DNA of 64,000 nucleotides. Source: Seriola aureovittata (lineage: Eukaryota; Chordata; Actinopteri; Carangiformes; Carangidae). Each line of letters starts with the position of its first letter. Within the stretch, counting starts at the first letter, position 1. The translations under genes and the position numbers were made by a program. The stretch is taken from NCBI RefSeq assembly GCF_021018895.1, contig NC_079374.1:6345212-6409211 (forward strand), read 5' to 3'. The notes below the pieces were generated by a model. The model had not been told where the DNA came from. It did not search any database and saw only the letters and a list, made by a program, of their open reading frames with translations. Shown here piece after piece: positions 1 to 13,476 of this stretch.

Positions 1-1087
1 AAAACTGGGCCTAGAATCGTGCTCTGTAGGACTCCACTGGTTATATCACTAGAAGAGAATATATTAGCGTAGTAAGTGTATGTTTACACAGAACATTTTA
101 CGGAAGCTGACTCAGTCTGAGGCTCTGACACAAACAAAGTCATTTGCAGCCTTAAGGAGATGAGTTGAAGCGCTGTGAAGCAGCGTGAATCCAGGCTGCT
201 GTTTTCAACTATGTAATTAAAAAGACATGAAACACGATGACTTTCTCGAAGACTGGAGAAAAAAAACAAACACTTGCCTTGTTTTTAGACAGATCTTACA
301 CACACACACACACACACGGCTGGAGAGGAATGTTCACTCAGTGTCCTCACTGTCTGTCTGTGCTGCTATAGTCTTTGTGTATGGAGTTGTGTGGGAGGAT
401 TTATGTAATAGTGGTAGCTGTCTAACCCGTGATACTTCTTTACTTGTGTGAGTGTGTTTACAGGCACATGCACAGTTTTCTATTTCCAAACCACAAGCCT
501 TCTCATGAGACTCTCTGTGTCATCTCTTTCTCTTCCTCTACCTCTGTGGTGCTGTATGTTATTTTTTCTCTAGAATGACACATATCCTGCGCTCACTGTA
601 CTATTACTTATTTAGCATATTTGTCCTCCTCATCATGAGCCTCATACATAATCTAATGGCCATTACAGAGAGATCATTTATAAGAATAAAGTGTTTTTTA
701 ATCCGAAACAGAATATATCTTTTATGTTTAATATTAAACCACATTCATAATCTATTTTCCACTGTGGTTTAGAGTAGTGTATATGAGTGTGTTGTGATGC
801 CTTCAAAGACATTGTAGTATTCATTCAGATTATTTTTCAAAACAAAAAGGTGGGAATTTACATATATTTGTTTGGAAAGCAAAAACTGTTTTGAAATCCA
901 GCAGCCATAATGGGGACATTTGAATTGAATGATATTTAATATTACAATACAAAATTACAAAACAATAAAAGAATACTGAAAAAAAAAGTCACAAAGTGCA
1001 GTAGGTGCAACAGCTCCTCTCCGACGCTACCAGTTAAACGTGGCTGTCTCTACAATGGCTTCATCTCTGACTGTCTTGGCTCTACAG
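1..1087 (+). other. map4k4: map4k4 intron (partial)
   Basis: This is non-coding sequence before the first recognisable map4k4 exon. The acceptor is a TCTCTGACTG..CTCTACAG tract ending at 1087. It holds a short CA repeat at about 295-317 and AT-rich sequence. I see no kinase-linker coding in any frame, so earlier map4k4 exons must lie outside the window. Confidence 0.7.
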
Positions 1088-4000
1088 TGCAGCGGAGCCT
1101 CGGTTGCTGTGGGAGCGAGTGGAGAAACTGGTTCCCAGACCAACCAGTAACACTGGCAGCGGAGGCTCCAGTTCCTCCAGCAGCTCCAGTAACTCCAGCT
1201 CTCAGCCCAGTTCTCACTGCGGCTCTGGAGAGAGGTTCAGGGCCCGCTGTGAGTCCACACACACTTTAACAAATCAGCACTCACAAACATGCAGGAGGTG
1301 GACAAAATACCTGAAACACCACCTGAACATACTTCAATATAGACACCACACACAGGTGAACACACATGTGCACATTTTCTCCAACGACATCACATTTTAG
1401 AAAAAAACTGACCGTTTCACCTCCGCCTCCTTCAGCATCTTCCAAATCGGAGGGCTCGCCCCTCCAACGGCCAGAGAATGCTGGGAAAAAACCAGAGGAG
1501 AGGAGGGACTTGGTCAGGCCGAGCAGACCAGCGGTGAGAGTTGAATCAAAGCTGACTGGACAGCACTGTAGCTCGCTAGCTGGGATAGATCTAGACCTAG
1601 AACTGTGTGTGGTGATAGAGTGTGAGTGATGATTTGACGTGGCCTGATGGCGATTGTTCTCCTTGGCTTTTTATTTTGTGTGTGAGAGAATAATAACTGG
1701 ATTCTTTGGATTGTGTCATGTGATCTGCTCACCATCCAATGGAGACTTTTTGAACTGGATGTTTTTATCTTTGGATTGATCACTGGCTGAACGGTATTGC
1801 TTGCTTTTCCTCCACCGGTCTCTCTGGCTCAGCAGCAGCCATCTTAACACACGCCTTCTCTAACCAATAAAGAATTTACATTCTCTTCTATACTGTTATA
1901 ATTTTTCATCTTTGCAGCTCTAATAATTGTCCCATTAGAATTAATCCACTAACCTCAGCTACAGTAGCTTGAAGAGCATCAGCTGTACGACAATCATCTC
2001 TTTCCTGGCTTCATGTTTTGGCTTTGCTGCTCTCACGTTGGCTTCACATTGGCTGGTGTACCTCCGTAACCACTCTTCCTCTCCTCAGCAGCTTTTTGTT
2101 TCCTGCTTTACTTTTTTCAAAGAAGATGAACTGAAAATCTTACATGAAGTCTTAGCTGACAGTTGACTGAGTGAATGGACAGACTTCCGACAAAGGGAGA
2201 AAAGTAGAAATCACTGACCGTTGACCCTGGTTTTACCTTTCACCACCTGACTTTTAGGACCTGACGGCTCTGGCCAAGGAGCTGCGTGCGGTGGACGACG
2301 TTCGCCCCCCAAATAAAGTGACGGATTACTCATCCTCCAGTGAAGAGTCAGACACCACCGATGAAGATGACGACGAAGAGGTGGACCAGGAGGCAGGTGA
2401 AGAGTCGACCTCTGGCCCGGAGGACTCCAGAGCTGTGTATGTACTCAAGAGTAACTTATCTCACAGTAACGGTAACGATCAATAACATCAGTACAGATCA
2501 GCTTCCTCTTACGCAGAACCACGTTGGTTCACGTGAAACTTCAAAATAATCAATATAGCGACTAACTTTTTCTTTATGTTCTACCAGCGTGGAACAAAAT
2601 ACAATTATTTTTCCCATAATGCATTTGTGCTGAGTAGCTCTCCTTCTGTTCTTCAGTTCCTCCAGGTTGAGCAATGGAGAGACGGAGTCGGTGAAAACCA
2701 TGATTGTCCACGACGAAGGCGAGAGCGATGCAGGCTCGACGCCCTGCAAAGACAGCACCCTGATCGTCAGACAGGTACAAGCTGAGAGAAGAAAAAAAAA
2801 TCAGACAAACACACCAAACATATACCACATACTTTCAGTTGTTTTTTTGTGTATTTTGTTCATTCATACCCCCGAGTGTTTTTCCATTTTGTTTATGTTG
2901 TGTTGATCATGTTCTGTTCTTGCATCCTCTGTAGCTCCAGAGTATAACAGAGTTACAAAGCAGCTTAGTGTAGGTTGGGTACACAGAATTTAATTATTCA
3001 CATAAAGACTGCGAGCAATATTCAACAATGAGAATTTATTACTTTATCAAACATCAATTGAGGTTTGTTACATTTTCAGTTTATTTAGATTTACACATTT
3101 AGAAGTTGTGTCATCAATTAATACATACCACAAAAAGGTATTATTTCTAGAATCAATAAACTTATCAATTATCTTACTATATAATTAACCACTAACAAGA
3201 GTTTTCTTTCCGCCTGTAGACTAGCCACTGTAGTTTGCCCTTTGCTCTAGCTAACACTTTCCCTTCCCCTGAACTAATCAGGAACACATCTAGACCCAAA
3301 GTCGTGTACCCCTCTTTCTACTTCCAGAGTGCAGGTGACAACAGAAAGCGTCCGGGCCCCGGTCCGGGCCAAGCCCAGACCCCTGTCCTGCTTGCAGGCT
3401 TTCCCCCAAGCCCCGGCTCGGTGCCGGGCCCGGTTCTTGGCCACCACACCCCCAGCCCCCACCATCATCATCATCACCACCACCACCATCCCACACAGCA
3501 CACGGACAGGAACGGCTTTGCCGGCCGCATCCATCACCTCCCAGACTTGATCCAGCAGAGCCACCATTCCTCCCCCTCCTCCTCTGCATCCAACTCCCCT
3601 TCCTCCTCCAGCCTTGCCAGCCCCTCCTCCATGTCCCCCCAGAGTCCCCTGGACAAGCTCGGCATCCTCACAGAGGTATGTCTCCCAGCCCCAACACGGA
3701 GGCCTGCTTAGGGGCGCCATTTCATGAGCAGGAGAGGGAAAAAGAGTCAAAATCATCACTTCCTGCCATAACTGGGAACACAGTAGAGTAGAAATCAGCT
3801 CACACAGTTCATTAGTAGAACTAATACTGTTATTTAAAAACAGATGAAACTGCTGATACTTATGTTCTTTCCACACTTCTGTGGAAAGTAGTATTTCGAA
3901 GTATCTGCAGATGATGTCTTCTCCTGCATCTATTTTTATTTCCTGGATCTGGAGGGCGCCCTCTGCTGATCACCATTGGCACTGGTGATCTGTCTCTAGC

Positions 4001-6505
4001 TCTACACGGCCTCCTCACCAGCTCTTGATTTTCTTCTCTACTGACAGACGCTTTTGGCAGAGAGATGGAGGTGTTGGTGAAGGGCTGCATTTTAGGACTC
4101 TTTTGGAAGTACAATAGGAGGACAAAACTAATTTTAATTTTTTGCCCTGTGAACATTATGTGAAGTTGATATTACACAAGCTGAAGTACTTTGGTTTGAA
4201 ATACAAAAAACAGAAGATTGACTTGAGGGGAAGGATTTACAGCTGCCGTCCCGTCTCTCGAACAGGCCTGTTAGCTCTGCTTTAGAGCTTTTCTGTTGAA
4301 GTGTCCTCTGAGGCTAGTTGTGGTTTTACAAGCATTCCCCCCCAAAAACATCTAAATCTCATTTTATTCCTTGATGTTCCCTATTTTCAGCAAACGCATC
4401 ATATTCTCACATTCCCCCAGACAATAGATCATAGCGAACAGGGCAGTTAGGAGCATAATGGCAAGTATATTTCCCATGGAAATACTTTGGTTTCGTTTCC
4501 CCTTTTGTTCTTGTCAGCAGCAGTCCATATGTTTTCACCCTCCACCATTTCTTTTTGCCTTTTTCCTCAGTATTTATGATGTTACCCCCCGATTGAATGC
4601 CCATTGTGTTTGCATGCAACACATACAAACACCTCAGTTTGTTTGTTTACATTGTATTGTTAATTGTTTACATTGTTTACTTTATCTGTAAACATCTGAT
4701 GCTATAAATATGTTTCTGATCAAAATGACATTCAGAGTTGTGATATTCTGTCACCACTAAATCTTATTCTCTCTCTGTAGAGTCAGTCTAGTAACAACAT
4801 GCAGAAACACAAGTCTTCTTCCTCCTTCACTCCGTTCATCGACCCACGCCTCCTCCAAGTCTCTCCATCCACTGGCAGCGCCCTCAACAATGTCGGTACG
4901 TCCCCTCCCCCAGTGTCTACTGGGAAATAAATCAGACACCTAAAAAGGCTCACAACCATAAAGATAGAACTTCTAATCCCAGGCCTCCATCAGCCTTTCC
5001 ATCAAAAGCTCCAGGAACTGGAGGAGCTACAAAGTGCAGACACTTTAAGTTTGCACATCAGGCTCAGGATCATCAAGTTTTAGAAAAACATAAGTTAAGA
5101 AAAGTCAAGGTTGACAACGTAGTGTTGCAACCTCCACAACAGTAGTTTGAAGCCATAAGTTACACTTTGGAGCTGTGGCCAATGAACCAAAATCAAAACC
5201 AGGTTCCTCTGGAGGCAACAGAGGTAAAGATCGAGTGTTCACAATGCTCGCAGTTGGTTAGCGTGGACTCACTGAGGTCACTGAGCTTGTTAGCTGCCAG
5301 TTTACAAACATAGCTCTCTTATCACGGCAGTCCTGCTGTTCCCATCGTCCCTCAGAGGATTGGCCATCGCCAAAACCAGATCTTTCCAGCCCTGAGGACT
5401 GTGGTATGCTGAGTCATTACCTCACCTGATGCAGCTGGTGACCAGCCACTGACCCCTTGAGTATACTAGATTGTTCAGTCTGCATTTAATCACCGATTTG
5501 ATGAGTGTAGATTTTCCTACAGATGTTTTATGTCCAGATGGTGATTTAAGAGAAGTGGAGACAAGCAGTGGCCCACACTCTGACACAGATACCATCAAAT
5601 AACATGTTGCAATGGCTGCAGAGGCGTTCTGAGGTTGCACAGCTTGTCATATGTCCCAGTTTCAATAACAAACAAGAAACTTTCAGCATCTGTCGCTGTG
5701 TTGCTGAACTAAGTGACCTAAAACCACTGCTAAAGAAATTATGATGGACAATTGTCTTGTCTTCAATCAACATTCACAGCTTTATTTTTATTCAATCAAA
5801 ATCAATCCTGTTTTTCTGATTAACAAAAGCAAATGAGATTCACCCACCTTTCTAATTCTGACCATTTGACTGACCCCCACCCTGCCTGGTAAATTCTACA
5901 TCCTACACCGTCCTACCTAAGCCCCTCCCTTTGACCTTTTAGGCTATGGCAATGATGCCCGGTTGGCAGAGGCGCTGAGGGCCGACCCATCTCGCAAGGG
6001 CTCTGTGGTCAACGTTAACCCGGTCAACACTCGCCCTCAGAGCGACACGCCAGAGATTCGCAAATACAAGAAGAGGTTCAACTCTGAGATCCTGTGTGCT
6101 GCTCTCTGGGGTAAGAACGAAGGCGTCAACTCAACCACATCATTTTCTCATTGGTTTAAGAGTTAAGAGTCATATTTTTTAGGTTTTCATTTAAATTATA
6201 TGATTATATTAAGTTATAATACACCAGCTACATTTCCAGGAATCACCCTATTTGCTCTCCCCTTTACCATCCAAGTGATTTTAGAAAAAGAAATCTGAGA
6301 CCACTTTCCCATAAATATGTATTTATTAACAGGTTTAACATTATTAAAACATGATTTTTGGTACACAGCATGCAAGTATTTTGTAGTGATCTGTTTTTCT
6401 AGAGGTTGTAGCTATAAGTCTTCTCCACCTGGTGGCAGCAAAATGCTGATAAAGCTACAAACTCCATCCGTCTGACCAGACTGCACAGTGTCTTTCGAGC
6501 TCTAA

Positions 6506-6537
<32 letters not shown>

Positions 6538-7548
6538 AGGAGTGAACCTGTTGGTGGGAACAGAGAGCGGCCTGATGCTGTTGGATCGTAGCGGTCAGGG
6601 GAAGGTTTACCCTCTGATCAACCGACGACGCTTCCAGCAGATGGATGTCCTGGAGGGACTCAATGTTCTGGTTACTATATCAGGTACACACACAAACACA
6701 CTGTGACTTCAGAGGACATTACATTGCCTTACATTAATTTCCTTGAGACTTACTTTAACCTTAACCTTAACTACTACTTGCCTAACCCTTACCAGAACCT
6801 TAAAATAGCTATTAGTAAGGTTGCTACAGAGCCAATGTTAGCATTAACTGCTGTTTACTTACCAGTCTTGCTAAGAGCTTCAGCCATTGTTGTGTTTACA
6901 AGATATTGGATTCGCCCCATGAGCAGCGCTACTTCTTCAGACTGGACGCTGATGAAATGTGCCGATCTGACCAGACTGTCTGATTAGCGTGCCAGCTTCA
7001 GGTGAAGGAAAGAAGTGATAGGGTTGCTTTCAACTGTTGGAGACAGCTGTTAACAAGTGAACGAATTAGGTTTAATGTTGAACTCACAACGTTTCTTCTA
7101 GACTAGTAAGTAAACAGCTGTTAATGCTAACGTTGGCTATGTAACCTAAACCTAACCTTAAAACTTTTAAGACTTGTTTTTTGTGACCATAAAGTGTCTG
7201 TGTAAGCAGATTTAGATCTCCACAACATGAGTAATACCTGGACCACACAGACATTTTAAAGATAGTTTAATTACACTTGCAGCCAAATTAGTGTTGGAAG
7301 GATCAATGAGATGCGAAGAAACTAACACTTAAACACACACACACACACACACACAGCAGCTGCTTGTGCACACGAACAAGTGCACAAACACACACAGACA
7401 CAGCGGCAGAGTTCAATCTAAATAATGTAGTGTGTGTTAATTATGAGACAAAAAAGAGTTTCACTTATGTTTACTTCTGCTGTGTCAGATCATAGTGAGA
7501 GAGAGACAGAGAGAGTGTTTTGTCTGGTCTGCTTCTCTTCCAGACTTG

Positions 7549-7580
<32 letters not shown>

Positions 7581-10500
7581 TACACACTGAAACCTGCTAA
7601 AACCAGCGTATTTTGGGAAAGAATGTTGCATAAATATTTTTGTCCCCTCACACAGTTAAGTTCCAATATTTCTCAGATTGAAAGTGCATCCACGTTCTTA
7701 CTTCTCCTTTCTCAATTTCACCCACACACGGAGGCCGTGCAGTGTCACAACAAATATTTTGAGCTAAACGGATATTGAGTAAATCCCTGCCAGTTGAGAC
7801 CACGTCATGTGTGTGTACAATATGTAACGCTGACACACACTATGCGCTTTCCATGATGGCAGGAAATGTCACAGAGAAACATGCGTCGATTTCCTTCCAT
7901 AAAATTTGTGACCAACATGTAAAGATACACGTCATGGAAATTTATATCACTTCGATGTTTGAGAGGCTGACAAATGATCAGATGTAACCAGAGCTTAGCT
8001 TGTTTAAAATGTCTTATAACATCAGTGGAAATGGTTGGCAGTGTAGCTGGAGTGGCACCTCTGGTGCACAGAATGCCAGCAGACAGATGCATAAATAAGG
8101 TGCTCTGTCCGTTCTTGATCTGACCACGATCTTCACTGTTGTCAAAAGACTTTTCTACATCATCGATTGATAATGTCAGAGCTTTTGTGTTTTAGAAGTC
8201 AGGGAACATTAAATAAATTGACAGGAAGAAGGAGAACTACACCAGACTCATAGATATCAAGTTGTCTATGTAAGGTGTCTTTTCCAGATGCGTGGGTTCA
8301 GTTAGTCAGTTATTCACAAATGTATCCCTGGGTGCTAGTTCTGAGTCTGTCTTCTTTCCTTTTGTACATTAAAGTTCAACATCAAAGTTTCATTATTTCA
8401 GAAAAAAGATTTAGATTTACAACATGCTTCTAGTATTTTCATACGGTTGTAGCAGAATATGTTATCGAACTTAAAATCCACAGCTGGTGTAACTGCTGCT
8501 TCAAAGCAGTGACACATTTTTCACCTTTTTTTGCTTGACGCTTATGTGCATAATGTGCACCTTAATAAAACAGTTGGGTAGAAACTAAAGTCTTGAGCAT
8601 GTCTACCTTACTTGTATATTATGGCATTCAAAATTAACTATCAAACTATCAGCCAACAAGTAACCAGACCCTTCTCATATCATCCTACAACTAAAGTGAA
8701 ACTGTCTTTATTGTTATTCTTTTGAACAGTACACGCAGTAAAAAGAGGGACTGCCGGTCACACAGTGTTCCTTTGCATGTTGTTTTGTCCAAACTTGACC
8801 CACACTCAATCACCCAACTTACTGAAATATTGCAAAACACTGCAGACACAAGAATGGAGAGGGAAAATCCCACCACGGGGGCTTCTAAAAGATCACATTT
8901 GTTACACTGATCATTGCAGCTTTAAAGAGAGGAAGGCAATCATTCAGACATATGTCAAATCAAAACTGAGAATCACTGTAGGCCAGAATGAAATCTCAGC
9001 AAGCACTCAGCTGTCATTATAAGTGGCTTTCAGGGTTACTTTGACTAGTCCAAGTCCAAAGATTCAAAACTCCTGCAACACTTGTAGTATAAAGAACAAC
9101 TTTACTGTCAGAGCAATGTGTAGCCTTCATCATGCAGATTGGCCTGTCAAATTCTCAAATATAAAGTTTTATAATTCTAGAGGGAAAACAAACAGCAAGT
9201 GGAACAAATAGTCCTGACTTGACCTTTCTCGATCGACGGCAGGTAAGAAGAACAAGCTCCGTGTCTACTACCTGTCCTGGCTGAGAAACAAGATCCTGCA
9301 CAATGACCCCGAGGTGGAGAAGAAACAGGGTTGGACCACTGTAGGAGACCTGGAGGGCTGCGTCCACTACAAAGTTGGTAGGTCATTTTCCTAAAATTTT
9401 AGAACATGTCAGCTTTAAAGCTGAAAAAAATTTGGTATCTGTTTCCCCATCAGAAATAAACCCAGGCACATCTGGACTCAAACAGAGGAGTCTGTTTACA
9501 GACTTCACAAACTCAGTTTAAGTTACAGAGGGAGTGTATGTGTACAAGCGCACGTCATTGATAAACGATGGAAGGAAAGCCCTTAGTTAAGTAATAATGC
9601 GGTAAAGATGTCCAAGTGGACATTTAACTGTCCTGTCTAAAATTCAGAATGTGATGGTAGTGCCACTGAGCAAAGACGGGCACTTCCTGTTGGAAATTCC
9701 TCTCCACTGATCAGAGCTGTCATCCACTTCCTGTCGAGTAGTTTTATTCATGTGTATCATATTTGTGGAAAACACGCTGTCGTACATGTGACTGTCTCCC
9801 TTCTCGGTTGAGTTTAAATTAACATAAAAACTTTCAATTCAACTGCAAGCACTCTGAAGTTGTAAAGTCTTTAATGACTTGCAGGGGCTGGCAGTTTTCA
9901 CATTTTTCTGTAAACTGAATATTGCAGCAGGAAATAAAATTACCTAATCATACATGGTGTCTTCAGATCCAAATGACCATCAGTTTAAATCAATTTCACT
10001 GCTTTAAAACAAACTGTTACTGGTACTGAGCCTTATTGGTAGTTTGTCAGATCAAGAAATCTATTGTCTAATAGCAGATCACCATACATCTGATCTGCTC
10101 AGGATTTTACCAATCAATCAGAGGAGAGATAGCCTATCAAAGTGGTTGGAAGAGTCAACAACGGGAAAAGAAGTGACCCACAGCTGATGTTGGTTTCCCA
10201 TCCTGATGCTCTTTCGTGTTGTTCCAATGTTTTGTTGTGTTATTTGTTCCCCAGTGAAATATGAGAGGATCAAATTCTTGGTTCTGGCCCTGAAGAACTC
10301 GGTGGAGGTCTACGCCTGGGCGCCCAAGCCCTACCACAAGTTCATGGCCTTCAAGGTGAGTAAACTGACGACATTAGCTCGTTATTGGTTTCTTTTAATG
10401 ACGACAAATACATGATATTTCTAAAGTTGGTTTGGTGAATTGGAACTTTTGTGCGTCTGTGTACTTTTATTGCTGCATTACCCAGAATGCATGCTGATGC

Positions 10501-13476
10501 CAAGGTTTAACACAGATCAAAGATGAGCTTCCTAGAAAGTTGTGTTATGTATGTGTTGTTTTAACTACAGATTCACTGACATTTGTTTGTACAGCTTGCT
10601 ATCACCATTGATAATCTCTGCCCTGGCAAATATTTACTGATTTACTATTTACTTGTTTTTCTGACCTGTGTCCTTCAGTCTTTCGGTGACTTGGTACACA
10701 AACCCCTGCTGGTTGACCTGACCGTGGAGGAGGGTCAGAGGCTAAAGGTCATCTATGGCTCGTTCTCAGGCTTCCACGCTGTGGATGTCGACTCTGGGGC
10801 CGTCTATGACATCTACCTGCCCACACACGTAAGAACGAAAACATCTCACTTGCATGTTTGGGATTTTTCAGCTCTGTACAAGGGTATCAGAGTAAACTTT
10901 TGTTTTTCACTGTTGCTGCTTTTCTGGGCCTGAGTTTGTTGGTGTGTCGCTGCAGATCCAAACCAGTATCCAGTCTCACGCCATCATCATCCTGCCCAAC
11001 ACCGACGGCATCGAGCTGCTGGTGTGCTACGAGGATGAGGGTGTCTACGTTAACACCTATGGACGCATCACCAAGGATGTGGTTCTGCAGTGGGGGGAGA
11101 TGCCCACCTCAGTGGGTGAGTGACAGGGGCAAAAGCTACACAAACACACACCTAGAAGTTTTTCTTTGTACATTTTTCCAGGTCAGGAACCAGTGATCTG
11201 GATCAATAGTTTCAAATGTGCAAAAAAAAAAGTATTGATAAACTTTCATTCAAATATTATTTTCACTCTCTTTTAATTAACAGATATTTTCTTTTTGTTA
11301 GGTGTGTTACTTCCTCAAACATGTAACACAATAGCTTCACACATTTATTGGTTAATATATTCCTGATGGATCAAAGTCCTTCGTGATTTATTGAACATTG
11401 ATTAAACATTATCTAACACACCATTACATATGCAAACAGCTATTGTATTTCACCTACACAAGCAACTTGCATTGATCATTTGTCCTGTGCAGCCGCAGAG
11501 GAAACACACATACAGACAAACACAGTTCAGTAGTGTGAGTCTTTAAATATTTATATATATATATTTGTAAATATTAGTGTATTGATTAATTTACATACCT
11601 CTCTCCAGCCTACATTCGCTCCAACCAGATCATGGGCTGGGGGGAGAAGGCCATAGAGATCCGCTCTGTGGAGACCGGCCACCTGGACGGTGTCTTCATG
11701 CACAAGAGAGCACAGAGACTCAAGTTCCTCTGTGAAAGAAATGACAAGGTGAGACCTCCATGTAGACATTCAACAACACATCATAATCGGATCTGTTCTC
11801 ATCAATACCGGTATCAATGACTTCCTCGAAGATCTTACAGCCAGCTTCCTCTACACTAGGACGATTACCCGACGTAATCGACGTTGTCGATTATAAAAAT
11901 TATTCGACGTGGAATTTTAGTGTCGACGCGTCGTGTAAAACCACACAGGGTAAATGTTCACAGAACAAAACCGGAACTTTCTAACGGGACCGTTTATATC
12001 CATCGTCTTTGGTTTACCCGGATACAAGCGCAGCGCACGGACTGGGACAACGCGGTGACGTAATAGAAGTCATTGACTATGTGAATGATTTGCGTCTGTG
12101 TAATCTATTTGAACAACATGGCGGCGTCTACCAGCAGTACGACGGAGCGTGTGGAGCAACACGCGGCAAAAAAGGCTCGCACACGGTCCTCCAGAGTTTG
12201 GGAATACTTTAATCTTGACACCAACAGTGCGGTAGTCTGCAGACTCTGCAAAGTGCATCTGGCATATCACTCTAGCACGACAGTCATAATAAATAATAAA
12301 AAATAATTGCAATAAAATTACTGTTAGGTTAATAAAAAAACATAATCGTTAGATTAGTCGAATAATCGAAAAAATAATCGCCAGATTAATCGTTTAAAGA
12401 ATAATTGTTTGGGACAGCCCTACTCTACACAACAAGAGTTTTGTTTGTTTGTTTCCGATGCTCGACTCTGCTGTCAGACATCACTGCAGGGCATCTGAGA
12501 GGACACACAGGAGCTCGCTCTCATGTCCCGTTGCTGTTCAAAGTGAATTAGGCTACAGATTTTAAGCTAATGCTGCAGTCTGCTGCCCCGAGGTTTTCCA
12601 AAGTCACTTTCAGTTTGCTCGAAATTGTTGGTTCAGCTCTTTCAGCTGCAGAATTGACTTCAAAACTAATCTAGTTTCTGTTCTCCAAACTTTGCTGGCC
12701 TGTTTGGACTGATGAGAAGTAAAGAATTACATATTCACTCATATCTCTTTGCTTCCTCAGCTGTGCTTTTATGATAAATTATGAGCTTCTGAGGACTGTA
12801 AGATACAGGAATCAGTTTTCTTTCCGGAAACATTTTTAAAGATCCCCCTTCTTGGTCAATCAGTTTAGTAATCAGTTGATTAGGTTTGTCAATTTTTTGG
12901 TCGGTGTAAAAACGAAAACAGCTACAGTAAAATTTTATAGAAATAATGTGACAGATTTTTCTACTTAAATTTACTAATCTATTAATTGACCATAAATCCA
13001 CAAAAAATGGTAATCTTCTATTCTGATTGATGTACAGACGGACTGAACTACGTCTGAAGGGTCTAAAATATCCAATAGTGATTATTGTGACCAATTGCAA
13101 TTATTTATCATGTTGTATAAATCAAAACTCAATTTGCATGAGGTGAACCAGAATTTAAGTTTATTATCATTGGTTTAAATAATATTAATGTATCATTCAG
13201 TCGCATTGAAATCCAGATCTAGATCTGAGAACAAAAAACATTCACAGTCAAACAACCAACACGTTTTACTTTTTTATATTAGTAGATATAAAAAGTATTT
13301 AGGTTTTCTTGTGTTCAAATTCAAACTGCAGCTGAAAATGAGTGAAAGCCGAGTGTGATCATACCTGACCCGTCTGTCTGTCTCCTCCTCAGGTGTTCTT
13401 CGCCTCCGTTCGGTCTGGAGGCTCCAGCCAGGTGTACTTTATGACTCTGGGCCGAAGCAACCTGCTCAGCTGGTAG
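1088..13476 (+). CDS. map4k4: MAP4K4 (misshapen/HGK-type Ste20 kinase), C-terminal part
   Basis: This is the 3' half of a GCK-IV Ste20-family serine/threonine kinase acting upstream of JNK and in cytoskeletal control. The kinase domain lies outside the window. Exons: 1088-1248, 1436-1533, 2258-2436, 2657-2774, 3328-3675, 4781-4895, 5943-6110, 6540-6683, 9243-9377, 10255-10355, 10679-10828, 10956-11115, 11609-11748, 13393-13476 (stop TAG). They join in frame to 699 residues. Linker exons read [45 protein letters not shown] and [14 protein letters not shown], then [14 protein letters not shown]. From [13 protein letters not shown] to NLLSW is a complete citron homology (CNH) domain, the protein-interaction end of the family. 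TNIK and MINK1 have nearly the same CNH domain; MAP4K4 is chosen from the linker wording and the adjoining il1r2. The first exon could instead start at 1093. Confidence 0.93.
3328..3675 (+). other. map4k4: map4k4 cassette exon, His/Pro/Ser-rich linker
   Basis: This is a 348-nt, phase 0-0 exon of 116 codons, so it can be skipped without a frame change. It begins [10 protein letters not shown], carries ten consecutive histidines (3460-3489), then [18 protein letters not shown] and a Ser/Pro-rich tail ending DKLGILTE. The NGFxGRIHxLPDLxQQSH core is known from an alternatively spliced exon of MAP4K4-family linkers. The poly-His and GPGPG parts look like local low-complexity growth. The donor GTATGT and the acceptor CTTCCAG are good. 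Confidence 0.8.
3676..5942 (+). other. map4k4: map4k4 introns either side of exon 4781-4895
   Basis: These are two introns of about 1.1 and 1.05 kb flanking the [15 protein letters not shown] exon. I found no further exon, RNA gene or clear mobile element here. Short open frames lack family resemblance and splice context. Confidence 0.6.
6684..9242 (+). other. map4k4: map4k4 intron, 2.56 kb
   Basis: This is the largest intron of the gene in this window, between the CNH exons ending VTISG and starting KKNKLRVYY. It contains CA microsatellites at about 7332-7354 and 7549-7573. No exon or transposon was identified with confidence. Confidence 0.6.
11857..12422 (+). mobile_element. hAT-type non-autonomous transposon with ZBED fragment
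   Basis: This is a 566-bp insertion in the last map4k4 intron, flanked by a perfect 8-bp direct repeat CTCTACAC (11849-11856 and 12423-12430). An 8-bp target duplication is the hAT hallmark. The right end, read inverted, is TAGGGCTGTCCCAAACAATT. The left end begins TAGGACGATTACCC, so the terminal repeats match only in part. Inside, an ATG at 12118 opens a frame with [13 protein letters not shown] and [13 protein letters not shown]. This is the W-x-Y-F / C-x2-C / H pattern of a BED zinc finger, as at the N terminus of hAT transposases. The frame stops at about 12306, so the catalytic part is missing and the copy is internally deleted. Confidence 0.82.
12431..13392 (+). other. map4k4: rest of last map4k4 intron
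   Basis: This AT-rich intron sequence lies between the hAT insertion and the final coding exon. I see no gene or RNA in it. The acceptor CTCCTCCTCAG ends at 13392. Confidence 0.55.

Noticed and set aside
3274..3876. 200-codon open frame on the - strand
   Set aside because: It is the antisense of the GC-rich map4k4 linker exon. The + strand reading is phase-consistent with known linker wording.
12009..12212. 67-codon + strand frame overlapping the hAT element
   Set aside because: It lies in another frame of the transposon. The BED-finger frame at 12118-12306 explains the coding signal.
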